Source: Mangrovimicrobium sp033283265 (GTDB lineage Bacteria > Pseudomonadota > Gammaproteobacteria > Pseudomonadales > Halieaceae). From it: a DNA stretch of 64,000 nt. The translations under genes and the position numbers were made by a program. Below are positions 1 to 7,685 of this stretch, in pieces. The stretch lies in contig JAWMQN010000003.1 in assembly GCA_033283265.1 (NCBI GenBank), positions 717,150 through 781,149 on the forward strand. Direction: 5' to 3'. The notes under the pieces are model-generated. The model worked only from the letters and a program-made list of their open reading frames with translations. It had not been told where the DNA came from and did not search any database. Each line of letters starts with the position of its first letter. The stretch's first letter is position 1.

Positions 1-2158
1 AGTCCTTGTAGGTGGGGGTGACGATGTTGCCCTGGGTGTCGAAGTCGACCTTCTCCAGCAGCGCCATGCCGATGGCCTGGGCGAGGCCGCCCGAGACCTG
101 GCCTTCCACCACCGCCGGGTTGATCGGCGTGCCGCAGTCCTCGGCGCTGATCCAGCGCAGGATCTTGACGAAGCCGGTGTCCGCGTCGACTTCCACCACG
201 CAGGCGTTGGCGGCGCTGGCGAAGGTCATCGGCGGCGGCTGGTAGCGGTGCTGCACTTCCAGCCCGGACTCGAATCCCGGCGGCAGGCGGTCCGGCTCGC
301 CGTAGGCGGTATTGGCCAGCTCGGCGAGGCTCATGCTGCCGTCGCCATCCTTCAGCGAGATCACGCCGCTCTCGATGACGATGTTTTCTACGCTTGAATC
401 GAGCAGGTGGGCGGCAAGGGTTTTCACCTTTTCCGCCAGCATGTCCGAGGCGAGGATCGCGGCGCCGCCGGCGATCACGCCCTGGCGGCTGCCCGCCGCG
501 CCGGGGGAGAAACCGCCGCGGGAGCTGTCGCCCTCGAAGATGGCGACGTTTTCATAGTCCACCCCGAGGCGGTCGGCGATGATCTGCGCCATGGTGGTGG
601 CGGTGCCGTGGCCCTGGGAGTGGGTGCTGAGGGTCGCCGTCACCTGGCCGGTGGGGTCGATGCGCACCTGGGCCAGTTCGCCGGTCATGGTGGCGATGCT
701 GCCCGCCGCGCCGGTGGGCTCGATGTAGGCGGCGATGCCGAGGCCGAGGTAGCGGCCCTGTTCCCGCGCCATCGCCTGCTCGCGGCGGAAGTCGTCGACG
801 TCGAAGTAGTCGAGCAGTTTGTCGAGGCACTCGGCGGGGGTGACATCCTCCAGCGGGATGCCCATGCAGGTGGTGACCGGCTGGTCGGACAGGCGCACCA
901 GGTTGCGGCGGCGCAGTTCCACCGGGTCCATGCCCATTTTTCGCGCGGCCACATCCAGCGCTGTTTCCCGCACCAGGGATTCCATTGCCCAGGGCCCGCG
1001 GTAGGCCGCGTAGCCGATGGTGTTGCTGTACCAGCCACGGGTGATGAAACCGTACCGGGGCAGTTTATAAGCGCCCCAGACGAACATGTGCACGGCGATG
1101 TTGCACTCGGAAAGCTGGGGGAAGGCGCCGACGTTACAGCTGTAGTCGCCGAAGGATCCGAGCAGGTTGCCCTCGGCGTCGAAGCCGATGTCGAGGCTCA
1201 TCTCCTGCTCCCGGGCCTGGTTGGCGCCAGTCAGGTTCTCGTAGCGGTCCTCGATCCACTTCACCGGGCGGCGCAGCGCCAGCGCCGCGAGGATGACGGC
1301 GACTTCTTCCTTCCACGGGTGGTTCTTGAGGCCGAAGCCGCCGCCCACGTCCTTGGCGATCACCCGCACCGCGGTCTGCGGCAGGCCGAGTGCGAGGGAG
1401 ACCCAGCGGGCCACCATGTGCGGGCTCTGGCAGGTAATGTAAAGGGTGAGTTCCTCGGTGCCATCGGGGCAGGCCACCACGCCGCGGGTCTCCATCGGCG
1501 ACTGGGAGATGCGCTGGTGCACGACCCTGTGGGTTATCCGGTGGGCGGCGTTGTCCAGCGCGGCCTGTAAATCCTCGTCGATGTCCTCGTCGCCCATCTC
1601 GGCGTTGAGGTTGTCGTCCATCTCCGGGTGCACCGGCGCGCCGCTGCGCGCGTCGGCGATGCTCACCACCGGCGTTTCCTCGGCGTATTCCACTTCCACC
1701 AGCGAGGCGGCGTCCTCGGCGATGGCGCGGCTCTCGGCGATGACCAGTGCCACCGGTTCGCCGGCATAGGCGACGCGGCCGTCCGCCAGCGGCGTGGTGT
1801 GCACGTCCTGGGGAGTGAGGTAGAAGCTGAGCATGGTGACCCCGAACGGCTCGAGGTCCTGCTGGGTCAGGACCGCGGCGACACCGGGCAGGTCGCGGGC
1901 GCTGTCGAGGTCCATGCTGACGATGCGCCCCTTGGCCACCGGGCTGCGGGCGAAGGCGGCGTAGAGCATGCCGGGGACGGAGATATCGTCGACGTACTGG
2001 CCGCGGCCGGTGAGCAGGCGCGGGTCTTCCTTGCGGCGCACCCGCTGGCCGATGTAGCGGCCTTTGGTGATGCCGGGCTTCTGTTCTTTCTGGCTCGGCT
2101 GTTCGGCGCTGGGTGCTTCGGCCAGCGCCTCCACGGGAGGATGAGTCAGGTCGTTCAT
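1..2158 (-). CDS. Molybdopterin-binding large subunit of a CO dehydrogenase/xanthine dehydrogenase-family hydroxylase (3' end beyond window)
   Basis: Large, molybdenum-cofactor subunit of an aerobic molybdenum hydroxylase. It oxidises a small substrate and passes electrons to the FAD and 2Fe-2S subunits encoded just upstream. The reading frame starts at the ATG whose complement is 2156-2158 and stays open to base 1, so about 719 N-terminal residues are visible and the C-terminus, with the usual catalytic Glu, is cut off. A GGGFG cofactor motif lies near residue 271. The active-site loop reads AYRGPW (residues 385-390), unlike the AYxCSFR loop of true CO dehydrogenase, so the CoxL name should not be taken as a substrate. 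The ATG overlaps the stop of the 2Fe-2S gene (ATGA). Family assignment is secure; the substrate is unknown. Confidence 0.9.
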   Translation of the reverse strand, partial: MNDLTHPPVEALAEAPSAEQPSQKEQKPGITKGRYIGQRVRRKEDPRLLTGRGQYVDDISVPGMLYAAFARSPVAKGRIVSMDLDSARDLPGVAAVLTQQDLEPFGVTMLSFYLTPQDVHTTPLADGRVAYAGEPVALVIAESRAIAEDAASLVEVEYAEETPVVSIADARSGAPVHPEMDDNLNAEMGDEDIDEDLQAALDNAAHRITHRVVHQRISQSPMETRGVVACPDGTEELTLYITCQSPHMVARWVSLALGLPQTAVRVIAKDVGGGFGLKNHPWKEEVAVILAALALRRPVKWIEDRYENLTGANQAREQEMSLDIGFDAEGNLLGSFGDYSCNVGAFPQLSECNIAVHMFVWGAYKLPRYGFITRGWYSNTIGYAAYRGPWAMESLVRETALDVAARKMGMDPVELRRRNLVRLSDQPVTTCMGIPLEDVTPAECLDKLLDYFDVDDFRREQAMAREQGRYLGLGIAAYIEPTGAAGSIATMTGELAQVRIDPTGQVTATLSTHSQGHGTATTMAQIIADRLGVDYENVAIFEGDSSRGGFSPGAAGSRQGVIAGGAAILASDMLAEKVKTLAAHLLDSSVENIVIESGVISLKDGDGSMSLAELANTAYGEPDRLPPGFESGLEVQHRYQPPPMTFASAANACVVEVDADTGFVKILRWISAEDCGTPINPAVVEGQVSGGLAQAIGMALLEKVDFDTQGNIVTPTYKD

Positions 2159-2640
2159 GCCTGCTCCTCCATGGCGTTGTATGCCAGTGACCTGACCGCC
2201 TTGCGGATGCCCTGGTAGCCGGTACAGCGGCAGATATTGCCGGACAGCGCCGCGACCATTTCCTCTTCGCCGGGTTGCTGCTCGCCGGAAGTAAGGGCGG
2301 CGAGGGTCATCACGAAACCGGGTGTACAGAAGCCGCACTGCAGGCCGTGGCAGTCCATCAGCGCCTGCTGCACCGGGTGCAGGGTGCCGTCGGCTGCGGC
2401 GAGGCCTTCCACGGTGGTGATCTCGGCACCATCGGCCTGTACCGCCAGCATCAGGCAGCTGCGGACCGCCTTGCCGTTCACCATCACGGTGCAAGCGCCG
2501 CAGACGCCGTGTTCACAGCCGAGGTGAACGCCGGTGTAACCCGCGTGGTCGCGCAGGTAGTCGGAGAGGGACGTGCGGGCCTCGATGCTGCCGCGGTGGC
2601 GCTGGCCGTTGATGGTCAGCTCGATTTTATGTTCGCTCAT
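2155..2640 (-). CDS. 2Fe-2S subunit of the molybdenum hydroxylase (CoxS-like)
   Basis: Small iron-sulfur subunit (161 aa) that moves electrons from the molybdenum centre to FAD. The N-terminal plant-type cluster uses Cys42, Cys47, Cys50 and Cys62; the C-terminal four-helix cluster uses Cys102, Cys105, Cys137 and Cys139, with the usual CGFCTPG and CRCTGY motifs. All eight ligands are present and the length is normal. The start chosen overlaps the stop of the upstream FAD gene by four bases (ATGA), and its own stop overlaps the large-subunit start in the same way, so the three are translationally coupled. No signal peptide is seen, so the enzyme is cytoplasmic. Confidence 0.95.
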   Translation of the reverse strand: MSEHKIELTINGQRHRGSIEARTSLSDYLRDHAGYTGVHLGCEHGVCGACTVMVNGKAVRSCLMLAVQADGAEITTVEGLAAADGTLHPVQQALMDCHGLQCGFCTPGFVMTLAALTSGEQQPGEEEMVAALSGNICRCTGYQGIRKAVRSLAYNAMEEQA

Positions 2641-3506
2641 GCGGCCTCCCGTTGTTGCAGGGTTTCGCGCAGGGCGCGGGTGAGGATGCGTTTGCCGACA
2701 GTGCGGCGATATTCGGCGGAGGCGTGGATATCGTCGAAGGGCGCGGTGTCGCCCACGGCGGCTTCGGCCACGGCGTCGATATCGATTTCTCCCGGAGCCT
2801 TGCCGAGCAGCAACTGTTCGGCGCTGCTGGCGCGGATCGGGGTCGGGCCCATGGCCAGCCAGGCCAGCCCGGCGCGGCTGATCCTGCCGCCTTCCAGTGC
2901 CAGCGCGCCGACGATGCCGGACAGGGCGAAGTCGCCCGGGCGCTGGGCCAGTTCCCTGAATACCGCGAGATGGCCCTCGGGCCATACCGGGAAGCGGATG
3001 GCGGTGAGCAGCTCGTCGGGTTCCAGCGCGGTCATGTAGGGGCCGATGTAGAAGTCTCGCGCGGCCAGCTCGCGGCTGCCGCGCACCGAGCGCAGCTCGA
3101 TCGTGGCGTCCAGCGCCACTGCCGTGGCGGGCAGCTCCGCCGCCGGTTCACCGAGGGAGATGGAACCGCCGACGGTGCCGCGGTTGCGGGTCTGGTAGTG
3201 GCCGACATGGCTGACGGCCTGCACCATGGCGGGCAGTTCGCGTGCCAGCAGCTCGCTCTCCAGCACCTCGCACTGGCGGGTGATGGGGCCGACTTTTATC
3301 GCCTCGCCGCTGCGCTCGATGCCCTTGAGCTCCTCGATATTGTTGATATCGAGCAGGATGAAGGGCTGGCTCATACGCAGGTTCAGCAGCGGCATCAGGG
3401 TCTGGCCGCCGGCGAGGATGGTGGCGCCGCCGCCGGCTTCGTCGAGCAGGCGGCAGGCTTCATCGATGCTGCCGGGGGCGTAGTAATCGAAGGGGGCCGG
3501 TTTCAT
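2637..3506 (-). CDS. FAD-binding medium subunit of the molybdenum hydroxylase (CoxM-like)
   Basis: FAD subunit (289 aa) of the CO dehydrogenase/xanthine dehydrogenase-type enzyme. It takes electrons from the 2Fe-2S protein and hands them to the external acceptor. The two FAD loops of the family are visible: AGGQT (residues 32-36) and TVGGS (111-115), the latter after a conserved RNRG stretch. Length is typical. It follows the CoxG-like gene after a two-base gap and overlaps the 2Fe-2S gene, giving the order coxG-like, M, S, L on the minus strand. Confidence 0.93.
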   Translation of the reverse strand: MKPAPFDYYAPGSIDEACRLLDEAGGGATILAGGQTLMPLLNLRMSQPFILLDINNIEELKGIERSGEAIKVGPITRQCEVLESELLARELPAMVQAVSHVGHYQTRNRGTVGGSISLGEPAAELPATAVALDATIELRSVRGSRELAARDFYIGPYMTALEPDELLTAIRFPVWPEGHLAVFRELAQRPGDFALSGIVGALALEGGRISRAGLAWLAMGPTPIRASSAEQLLLGKAPGEIDIDAVAEAAVGDTAPFDDIHASAEYRRTVGKRILTRALRETLQQREAA

Positions 3507-3508
3507 GC

Positions 3509-4249
3509 TCAGTCTCCGCTGGTCAGTCGGCGCAGCGCGGCGGCGTCCAGCACCAGTGTCGGCTGGGCGGTCCGGCGGCCGTATTCAAAGGCGGCGCCGG
3601 CAACCACCAGCAGCAGGAGGCCGATGGCGAGGCCCGCCCAGGCGGTTTCCGTCGAGCCGCCCTGGTGGCCAAAGAAGAAGCCGGTGGCGGCAGCGATGAT
3701 CATCGCCAGTACCCAGGCGACGGGGGAGCCGCCCGCACGCGGCGCGGCGGCCGGGGCGGCGACGGCTGCTGCAGTGGGTGCAGCGGCAGCGGCCGGTTTG
3801 GCGGCTTTCACGCCGCTGACGATTTCGCCGAAGGTGCTGAAGAACTTGCCGGCCAACTGCTTGGCGGTGGCGTCGATGATCGGCCCACCGAGCTGGGCCA
3901 TGCGGCCGCCGACCTGGGAATCGGCCTCGTAGCTGACCAGGGTGGTGCCGTTGTCGTCGCTGAGGCGTACCCGGACGATGCCCTTCACCGAGCCGGCGAT
4001 ACCGCCATTGCCCTCGAGGTTGAGGGTATAGCTGTCCGGCGCGTTGATGTCGGTCAGGCTGACTGCACCCTTGAAGCGGGCGCCAATGGGGCCGACTTTG
4101 ACTTCCACGATTGCGGAGAGGCGGTCATCGGACTCCTTGGTCAGGCTCTGGCAGCCGGGAATGCTTGCCCTCAGGATATCCGGGTCGTTGAGTGCTTCCC
4201 AGACCTTCTGCCTGGGTGCAGCCACCCGCTGTTCGCCGAGCATCTGCAT
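3509..4249 (-). CDS. CoxG-like SRPBCC-domain membrane-anchored protein
   Basis: CoxG family protein (246 aa) with an N-terminal SRPBCC (START-like) lipid/ligand-binding fold, about residues 1-150. An Ala/Pro-rich linker and two hydrophobic segments follow (roughly 165-190 and 200-220), which would anchor it to the inner membrane. CoxG proteins are known to tie aerobic CO dehydrogenase to the membrane and are often encoded with molybdenum hydroxylases; the same role is inferred here. It is the first gene of the operon, so its upstream region (4250-4454) should hold the operon promoter, though I could not pick clear -35 and -10 boxes. Confidence 0.85.
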   Translation of the reverse strand: MQMLGEQRVAAPRQKVWEALNDPDILRASIPGCQSLTKESDDRLSAIVEVKVGPIGARFKGAVSLTDINAPDSYTLNLEGNGGIAGSVKGIVRVRLSDDNGTTLVSYEADSQVGGRMAQLGGPIIDATAKQLAGKFFSTFGEIVSGVKAAKPAAAAAPTAAAVAAPAAAPRAGGSPVAWVLAMIIAAATGFFFGHQGGSTETAWAGLAIGLLLLVVAGAAFEYGRRTAQPTLVLDAAALRRLTSGD

Positions 4250-4332
4250 AGTGGTATCTCCGTTATCTTCTGCTTATAGATTGGCGGCCTAGTCTATTGG
4301 AAGTAAATTCTGTCGCCAACCTGACATGAAAT

Positions 4333-4370
4333 AAAAAGCTCCCGCGGCGTGCTCTCCATCCACCGGGAGC
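4333..4370 (-). terminator. Rho-independent terminator reading on the minus strand
   Basis: GCTCCCG (4338-4344) pairs with CGGGAGC (4364-4370). On the minus strand the stem is followed by five U (A-run at 4333-4337). It sits upstream of the cox-like operon and would stop leftward transcripts, for instance read-through from the TetR gene antisense to anbu, before they enter that operon. Confidence 0.6.
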
Positions 4371-4454
4371 GGGGTATAGCATTTAACCAAAAAGCCAATT
4401 ATCCTGTGCGGCCGCGCAATTTCGCGCCGGACATTTTTTAGTCGATCCGCCCCT

Positions 4455-5201
4455 ATGACCTACTGTATTGGCATCAAGCTCAAAGAAGGCTTGGTCTTCT
4501 GTTCTGACTCCCGCACCAACGCCGGAGCCGATCGCGTCAGCACCTACGGCAAGTTGCACCGCTTTTCGGAACCGGGCGATCGCCAGTTGATCATGTTGAC
4601 CGCCGGCAACCTCGCCACCAGCCAGGCGGTCGTCGCGCAGATCGAGCGCGACCTGCGCGAAGACGCCGAATTCAACGTCGCCAAGGCGCAGTACGTGTCC
4701 GACATCGCCGACTACATCGGCAAGCTGGGCCTGGCGGAGCAGCACAAGTACGCCAGCGGCGGCCCAGGGGCCGGCTTCAACGCCGAGGCGACTTTCATCC
4801 TCGGCGGCCAGATCAAGGGCCAGCCCGCCGAGTTGTACATGATCTACCCGGAAGGCAATCACATCACGGTCTCCGACCAGTACCCCTTCCTGCAGATCGG
4901 CGAAACCAAGTACGGCAAACCGATCCTCGACCGCATCATCCGCCCGGACACCGATCACGAGACGGCCATGCGCTGCGCACTGGTGTCGATGGACTCGACC
5001 ATGCGCAGTAATGCCACCGTGGGGCCGCCGATCGAGATGCTCTACTACCGCGCCGACTCCCTGGCCGAACCGGCCGAGTACTGCAAGTTCGAGGAAAATG
5101 ACGACTACCTCGTCAGCCTGCGCCGGGCCTGGGATGACAACATCCGCAAGGCCTTCAACGAGTTGCCCTCCCTGCAACAGGTGTTCGACGCCGCTTCCTG
5201 A
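4455..5201 (+). CDS. Anbu, proteasome-related Ntn-hydrolase peptidase
   Basis: Member of the Anbu (ancestral beta subunit) family, the bacterial proteasome/HslV-like Ntn hydrolases; 248 aa, normal length. Thr2 follows the initiator Met directly, so Met removal would expose the catalytic N-terminal Thr. The family SDSRTNAG segment carries Asp18, and Lys33 lies in the expected place. Anbu forms a ring-like particle in the cytoplasm; its natural substrate is not known. In other proteobacteria Anbu is encoded with circularly permuted ATP-grasp, alpha-E and transglutaminase genes. Here those lie 2.5-18 kb downstream on the other strand (7686-11194, 16572-22315). No clear Shine-Dalgarno precedes the ATG. 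It converges with the TetR gene, leaving 14 bases between stops. Confidence 0.93.
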   Translation: MTYCIGIKLKEGLVFCSDSRTNAGADRVSTYGKLHRFSEPGDRQLIMLTAGNLATSQAVVAQIERDLREDAEFNVAKAQYVSDIADYIGKLGLAEQHKYASGGPGAGFNAEATFILGGQIKGQPAELYMIYPEGNHITVSDQYPFLQIGETKYGKPILDRIIRPDTDHETAMRCALVSMDSTMRSNATVGPPIEMLYYRADSLAEPAEYCKFEENDDYLVSLRRAWDDNIRKAFNELPSLQQVFDAAS

Positions 5202-5215
5202 GCCGCTGAGCTCAC

Positions 5216-5788
5216 TCAAGGCTCGTTGATCGCAATGGCCGGGGCCACTACGACGCGCTCATAGATCTGTGCCACCCGCTGTACCGGCAGCGGGTTTGCC
5301 TGTGCCAGCCACCAGGTGAGCAGTTCTATCGTGCCGCTGACCACCAGTACCACACCGCAGTCCGCCGGCATCCAGCCGTCCGGAAGCGCCTTCCTCGCGG
5401 CGACCGCCCGCGACTCCCGCAGGTAGACCTGCTTGATCGCGCCCGCCGCGCCGCCGGTCAGCAGTGCAGTCCACAACGGCCGATGGGCGTCGACATAACT
5501 GAACAGCGCCAGTGCCGCCGCGCTGAGGTCGTGCGCTTCGGAAATTGGCAGGGTGAGGCCGATGAGGCGGTGTATCTGCTCCGCCGCGATGTCGTCCAGC
5601 AATGCTTCCTTGGACGAGAAGTGGCGGAAGAACGTGGTCTTGCCGACACCGGCGGCGCCGGTGATATCGTTGATGGTCACCTGCTCCAGCGGCTTGTTCT
5701 CCAACAGGCCGAGCATGGCGAGGCGCAGGGACTCCCGGGTACGCGCTACCCGCGGGTCGCTGCTGCTCGCTGTGGTTCTTGCCTCCAT
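5216..5788 (-). CDS. TetR/AcrR-family transcriptional regulator
   Basis: Ligand-responsive repressor (190 aa) with an N-terminal TetR helix-turn-helix at about residues 15-60; the recognition region contains AAGVGKTTFFRHF. The C-terminal helical domain should bind an unknown small molecule. A longer frame runs upstream to 5893, but the ATG at 5788 is preferred because GGAG lies seven bases before it and the HTH sits at the usual distance from this start. It is divergent from the P450-ferredoxin pair, and the shared 5789-6060 region contains repeats that could be its operators, so it probably controls itself and the P450 genes. That link is inference from position. Confidence 0.88.
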   Translation of the reverse strand: MEARTTASSSDPRVARTRESLRLAMLGLLENKPLEQVTINDITGAAGVGKTTFFRHFSSKEALLDDIAAEQIHRLIGLTLPISEAHDLSAAALALFSYVDAHRPLWTALLTGGAAGAIKQVYLRESRAVAARKALPDGWMPADCGVVLVVSGTIELLTWWLAQANPLPVQRVAQIYERVVVAPAIAINEP

Positions 5789-5818
5789 GCTTGCTCCGTC
5801 GACATAAAGTGGAACCGA

Positions 5819-5850
5819 TAGTACCGGAATGCAGGTCGTGGTAGTACCGG
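5819..5850. promoter_or_regulatory. Direct repeat TAGTACCGG x2, possible operator
   Basis: The nonamer TAGTACCGG occurs at 5819-5827 and again at 5842-5850, offset by 23 bases (about two helical turns), just upstream of the TetR gene. This would suit binding of a dimeric regulator on one DNA face. No binding data; position and spacing are the only support. Confidence 0.35.
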
Positions 5851-5979
5851 CTCTGCGCCCAGGGGTATCGCCAACTTCAGGGGAAGCGCGCAACCACTGG
5901 CGTAACAGGCCGTATTTATTGGCTTCCCTGCGATACCCTCGCTCGGCGGTTGACTTGGTGACAGTAAACTGGCATCGTT

Positions 5980-6010
5980 TTCGGAAAGTTATGGAACTTA
6001 TAGTTCCGAA
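5980..6010. promoter_or_regulatory. Nested inverted repeats upstream of the P450, possible TetR operator
   Basis: TTCGGAA (5980-5986) and TTCCGAA (6004-6010) are inverted copies. A second palindrome, GGAAC-TTATA-GTTCC (5993-6007), overlaps the right arm. The site lies about 50 bases before the P450 start and in the divergent promoter region shared with the TetR gene, so it is a good candidate operator. Confidence 0.4.
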
Positions 6011-6060
6011 AATAAAGTAATGGCCGAGCCTGCTGCGCCGGCGCCCCGAGGAGAGTTGCG

Positions 6061-7335
6061 ATGAATGCCAGCCTGGAGAAAGACTATTTCACCGACCTGA
6101 GCGTGCTCAAGGACCCCTACGAGTACTTCGAGAGCATGCGCGATCGCGGCGGCGTCTACCGCTCCACGGCCCGCCCCGACGTCATCATGGTCACCGGTTT
6201 CGAGGAGGCGGTGGAGGTGCTGCGCAATACCGAGGACTTTTCCTCCGCGATCGCACCCCAGGGCCCGGCCCTGCCGCTGCCCTTTGCAATCAGTGGCGCG
6301 GACATTCGCGAGCAGATCGAGGCCCATCGCACCGAGTTCGTCGGCGGCGACCTGCTGGTGGCCTACGATGGCCAGCAGCACAAGTTTTCCCGCTCCATTC
6401 TCAACCGCCTGTTCACACCCTCGCGACTCAAGGCCAACGAGGAGTTCATCCAGTCCCTGTCGGAGCAGTTTATCGACGAGATGGTGGCCCGCGGTGGCTG
6501 CGAGCTGATCAACGACGTCGCCGCCCCCTTCGTCACCCTGGTCATCGCCGACCTGCTCGGCGTTCCCGAGGACGACCGCGAGCACTTCCGCGAAGTGATC
6601 GACAACGCGCCCCCCGCCGGCAACATGGAGACCGAGGGCACGGTGATGGACGAGAACAGCCCGCTGGTGATCATGGGCAGCTATTTCTACAACTACGTCA
6701 CCGAGCGCCGGGCCAACCCGCGTGACGACATCCTCACCGAACTTTCCACCGCGGCCTACCCCGACGGTTCCGAGCCGGACGCGCTGGAAATCGTCCGCCT
6801 GGCGATGTTCCTCTTCGGCGCCGGCCAGGACACCAGCGCCAAGTTGCTCGGCAACTCCCTGCGCCGCCTCGCCGAGGACCACGACCTGCAGGCCCGCCTG
6901 CGCGCCGAGCCCGCGCTGATCCCCGACTTCATCGAGGAAGTGCTGCGCATCGAGGGCTCGACCAAGATGACTGCGCGAATTGCGGTGCGCGATACCCGCA
7001 TCGGCGAGATGGAAATCCCTGTCGGCAGCAAGGTAATGATTGCCATCGCTGCGGCCAATCGCGACGCAAAGCGCTGGGACTCCCCCGCCGAATTCAAGCT
7101 GGACCGGCCCAGGCTGCGCGAGCACCTGGCTTTCAGCCGCGGGCCGCACGTCTGTGCCGGTGCCCCGCTGGCCCGGGTAGAGGTGCGCATCCTGCTGGAG
7201 CACCTGCTGGCGAAAACTTCGCTGATCGATTTCGACGAGGAGAAACACGGCGGCAAGGAAAACCGCGAGGTGAACTACGAGCCCAGCTTCATTATTCGCG
7301 GGCTGTCCGAACTGCACCTCAAGCTGAGCGCCTGA
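6061..7335 (+). CDS. Cytochrome P450
   Basis: Soluble bacterial cytochrome P450 (424 aa), a haem-thiolate monooxygenase using O2 and two electrons. The I-helix motif AGQDT (residues 254-258) supplies the acid-alcohol pair, an ExxR motif follows in FIEEVLR, and the haem Cys is Cys365 in FSRGPHVCAG. No membrane anchor is present, as usual for bacterial class I enzymes. GAGGAGAG before the ATG supports the start. A 2Fe-2S ferredoxin begins 23 bases downstream and is the likely redox partner; no ferredoxin reductase is seen nearby. Substrate unknown. Expression is probably controlled by the divergent TetR gene. Confidence 0.95.
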   Translation: MNASLEKDYFTDLSVLKDPYEYFESMRDRGGVYRSTARPDVIMVTGFEEAVEVLRNTEDFSSAIAPQGPALPLPFAISGADIREQIEAHRTEFVGGDLLVAYDGQQHKFSRSILNRLFTPSRLKANEEFIQSLSEQFIDEMVARGGCELINDVAAPFVTLVIADLLGVPEDDREHFREVIDNAPPAGNMETEGTVMDENSPLVIMGSYFYNYVTERRANPRDDILTELSTAAYPDGSEPDALEIVRLAMFLFGAGQDTSAKLLGNSLRRLAEDHDLQARLRAEPALIPDFIEEVLRIEGSTKMTARIAVRDTRIGEMEIPVGSKVMIAIAAANRDAKRWDSPAEFKLDRPRLREHLAFSRGPHVCAGAPLARVEVRILLEHLLAKTSLIDFDEEKHGGKENREVNYEPSFIIRGLSELHLKLSA

Positions 7336-7358
7336 GCGATAGGGAGGAGAGTGCAAGC

Positions 7359-7676
7359 ATGCCGACGGTAATTCTGAAACGCGTGGACGGCCGGGTCGAG
7401 GAACTCGCCGTCGACTCCACGGGTACGCTCATGGAGTCGATCCGCGACGCCAACTGCGACGAGCTGCTGGCCCTGTGTGGCGGCTGTCTGGCCTGCGCCA
7501 CCTGCCACGTGCACGTCGACCCGGCTGACTTCGACCGGTTGCCGCCCATGTCCGCTGACGAGGATGCGCTGCTGGACGGGGTGGACAACCGGGTGGCGAC
7601 CTCGCGCCTGTCCTGCCAGCTGTGGCTGGACGACAGCCACGAGGGACTGCAGATCCAGCTCGTCGAGACCGGCTGA
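7359..7676 (+). CDS. 2Fe-2S ferredoxin, P450 redox partner
   Basis: Small (105 aa) adrenodoxin/putidaredoxin-type ferredoxin. Cluster ligands are Cys40, Cys46, Cys49 (C-x5-C-x2-C) and Cys86. An extra Cys43 lies inside the loop. It lies directly after the P450 and has an excellent ribosome-binding site (AGGGAGGAG), so both should be made from one transcript. It would carry electrons from a ferredoxin reductase encoded elsewhere to the P450. It ends nine bases before the convergent transglutaminase gene. Confidence 0.93.
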   Translation: MPTVILKRVDGRVEELAVDSTGTLMESIRDANCDELLALCGGCLACATCHVHVDPADFDRLPPMSADEDALLDGVDNRVATSRLSCQLWLDDSHEGLQIQLVETG

Positions 7677-7685
7677 GCGCCCGGC

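Noticed and set aside
407..1570. 387-codon plus-strand open frame at the left edge
   Set aside because: Antisense to the molybdopterin subunit, whose GGGFG and AYRGPW motifs prove the minus-strand frame.
2155..4249. True carbon monoxide dehydrogenase operon
   Set aside because: The large subunit lacks the AYxCSFR loop required for CO oxidation.
4455..5201. Identification as HslV
   Set aside because: The length (248 aa) and SDSRTNAG motif fit Anbu; no hslU ATPase gene is adjacent.
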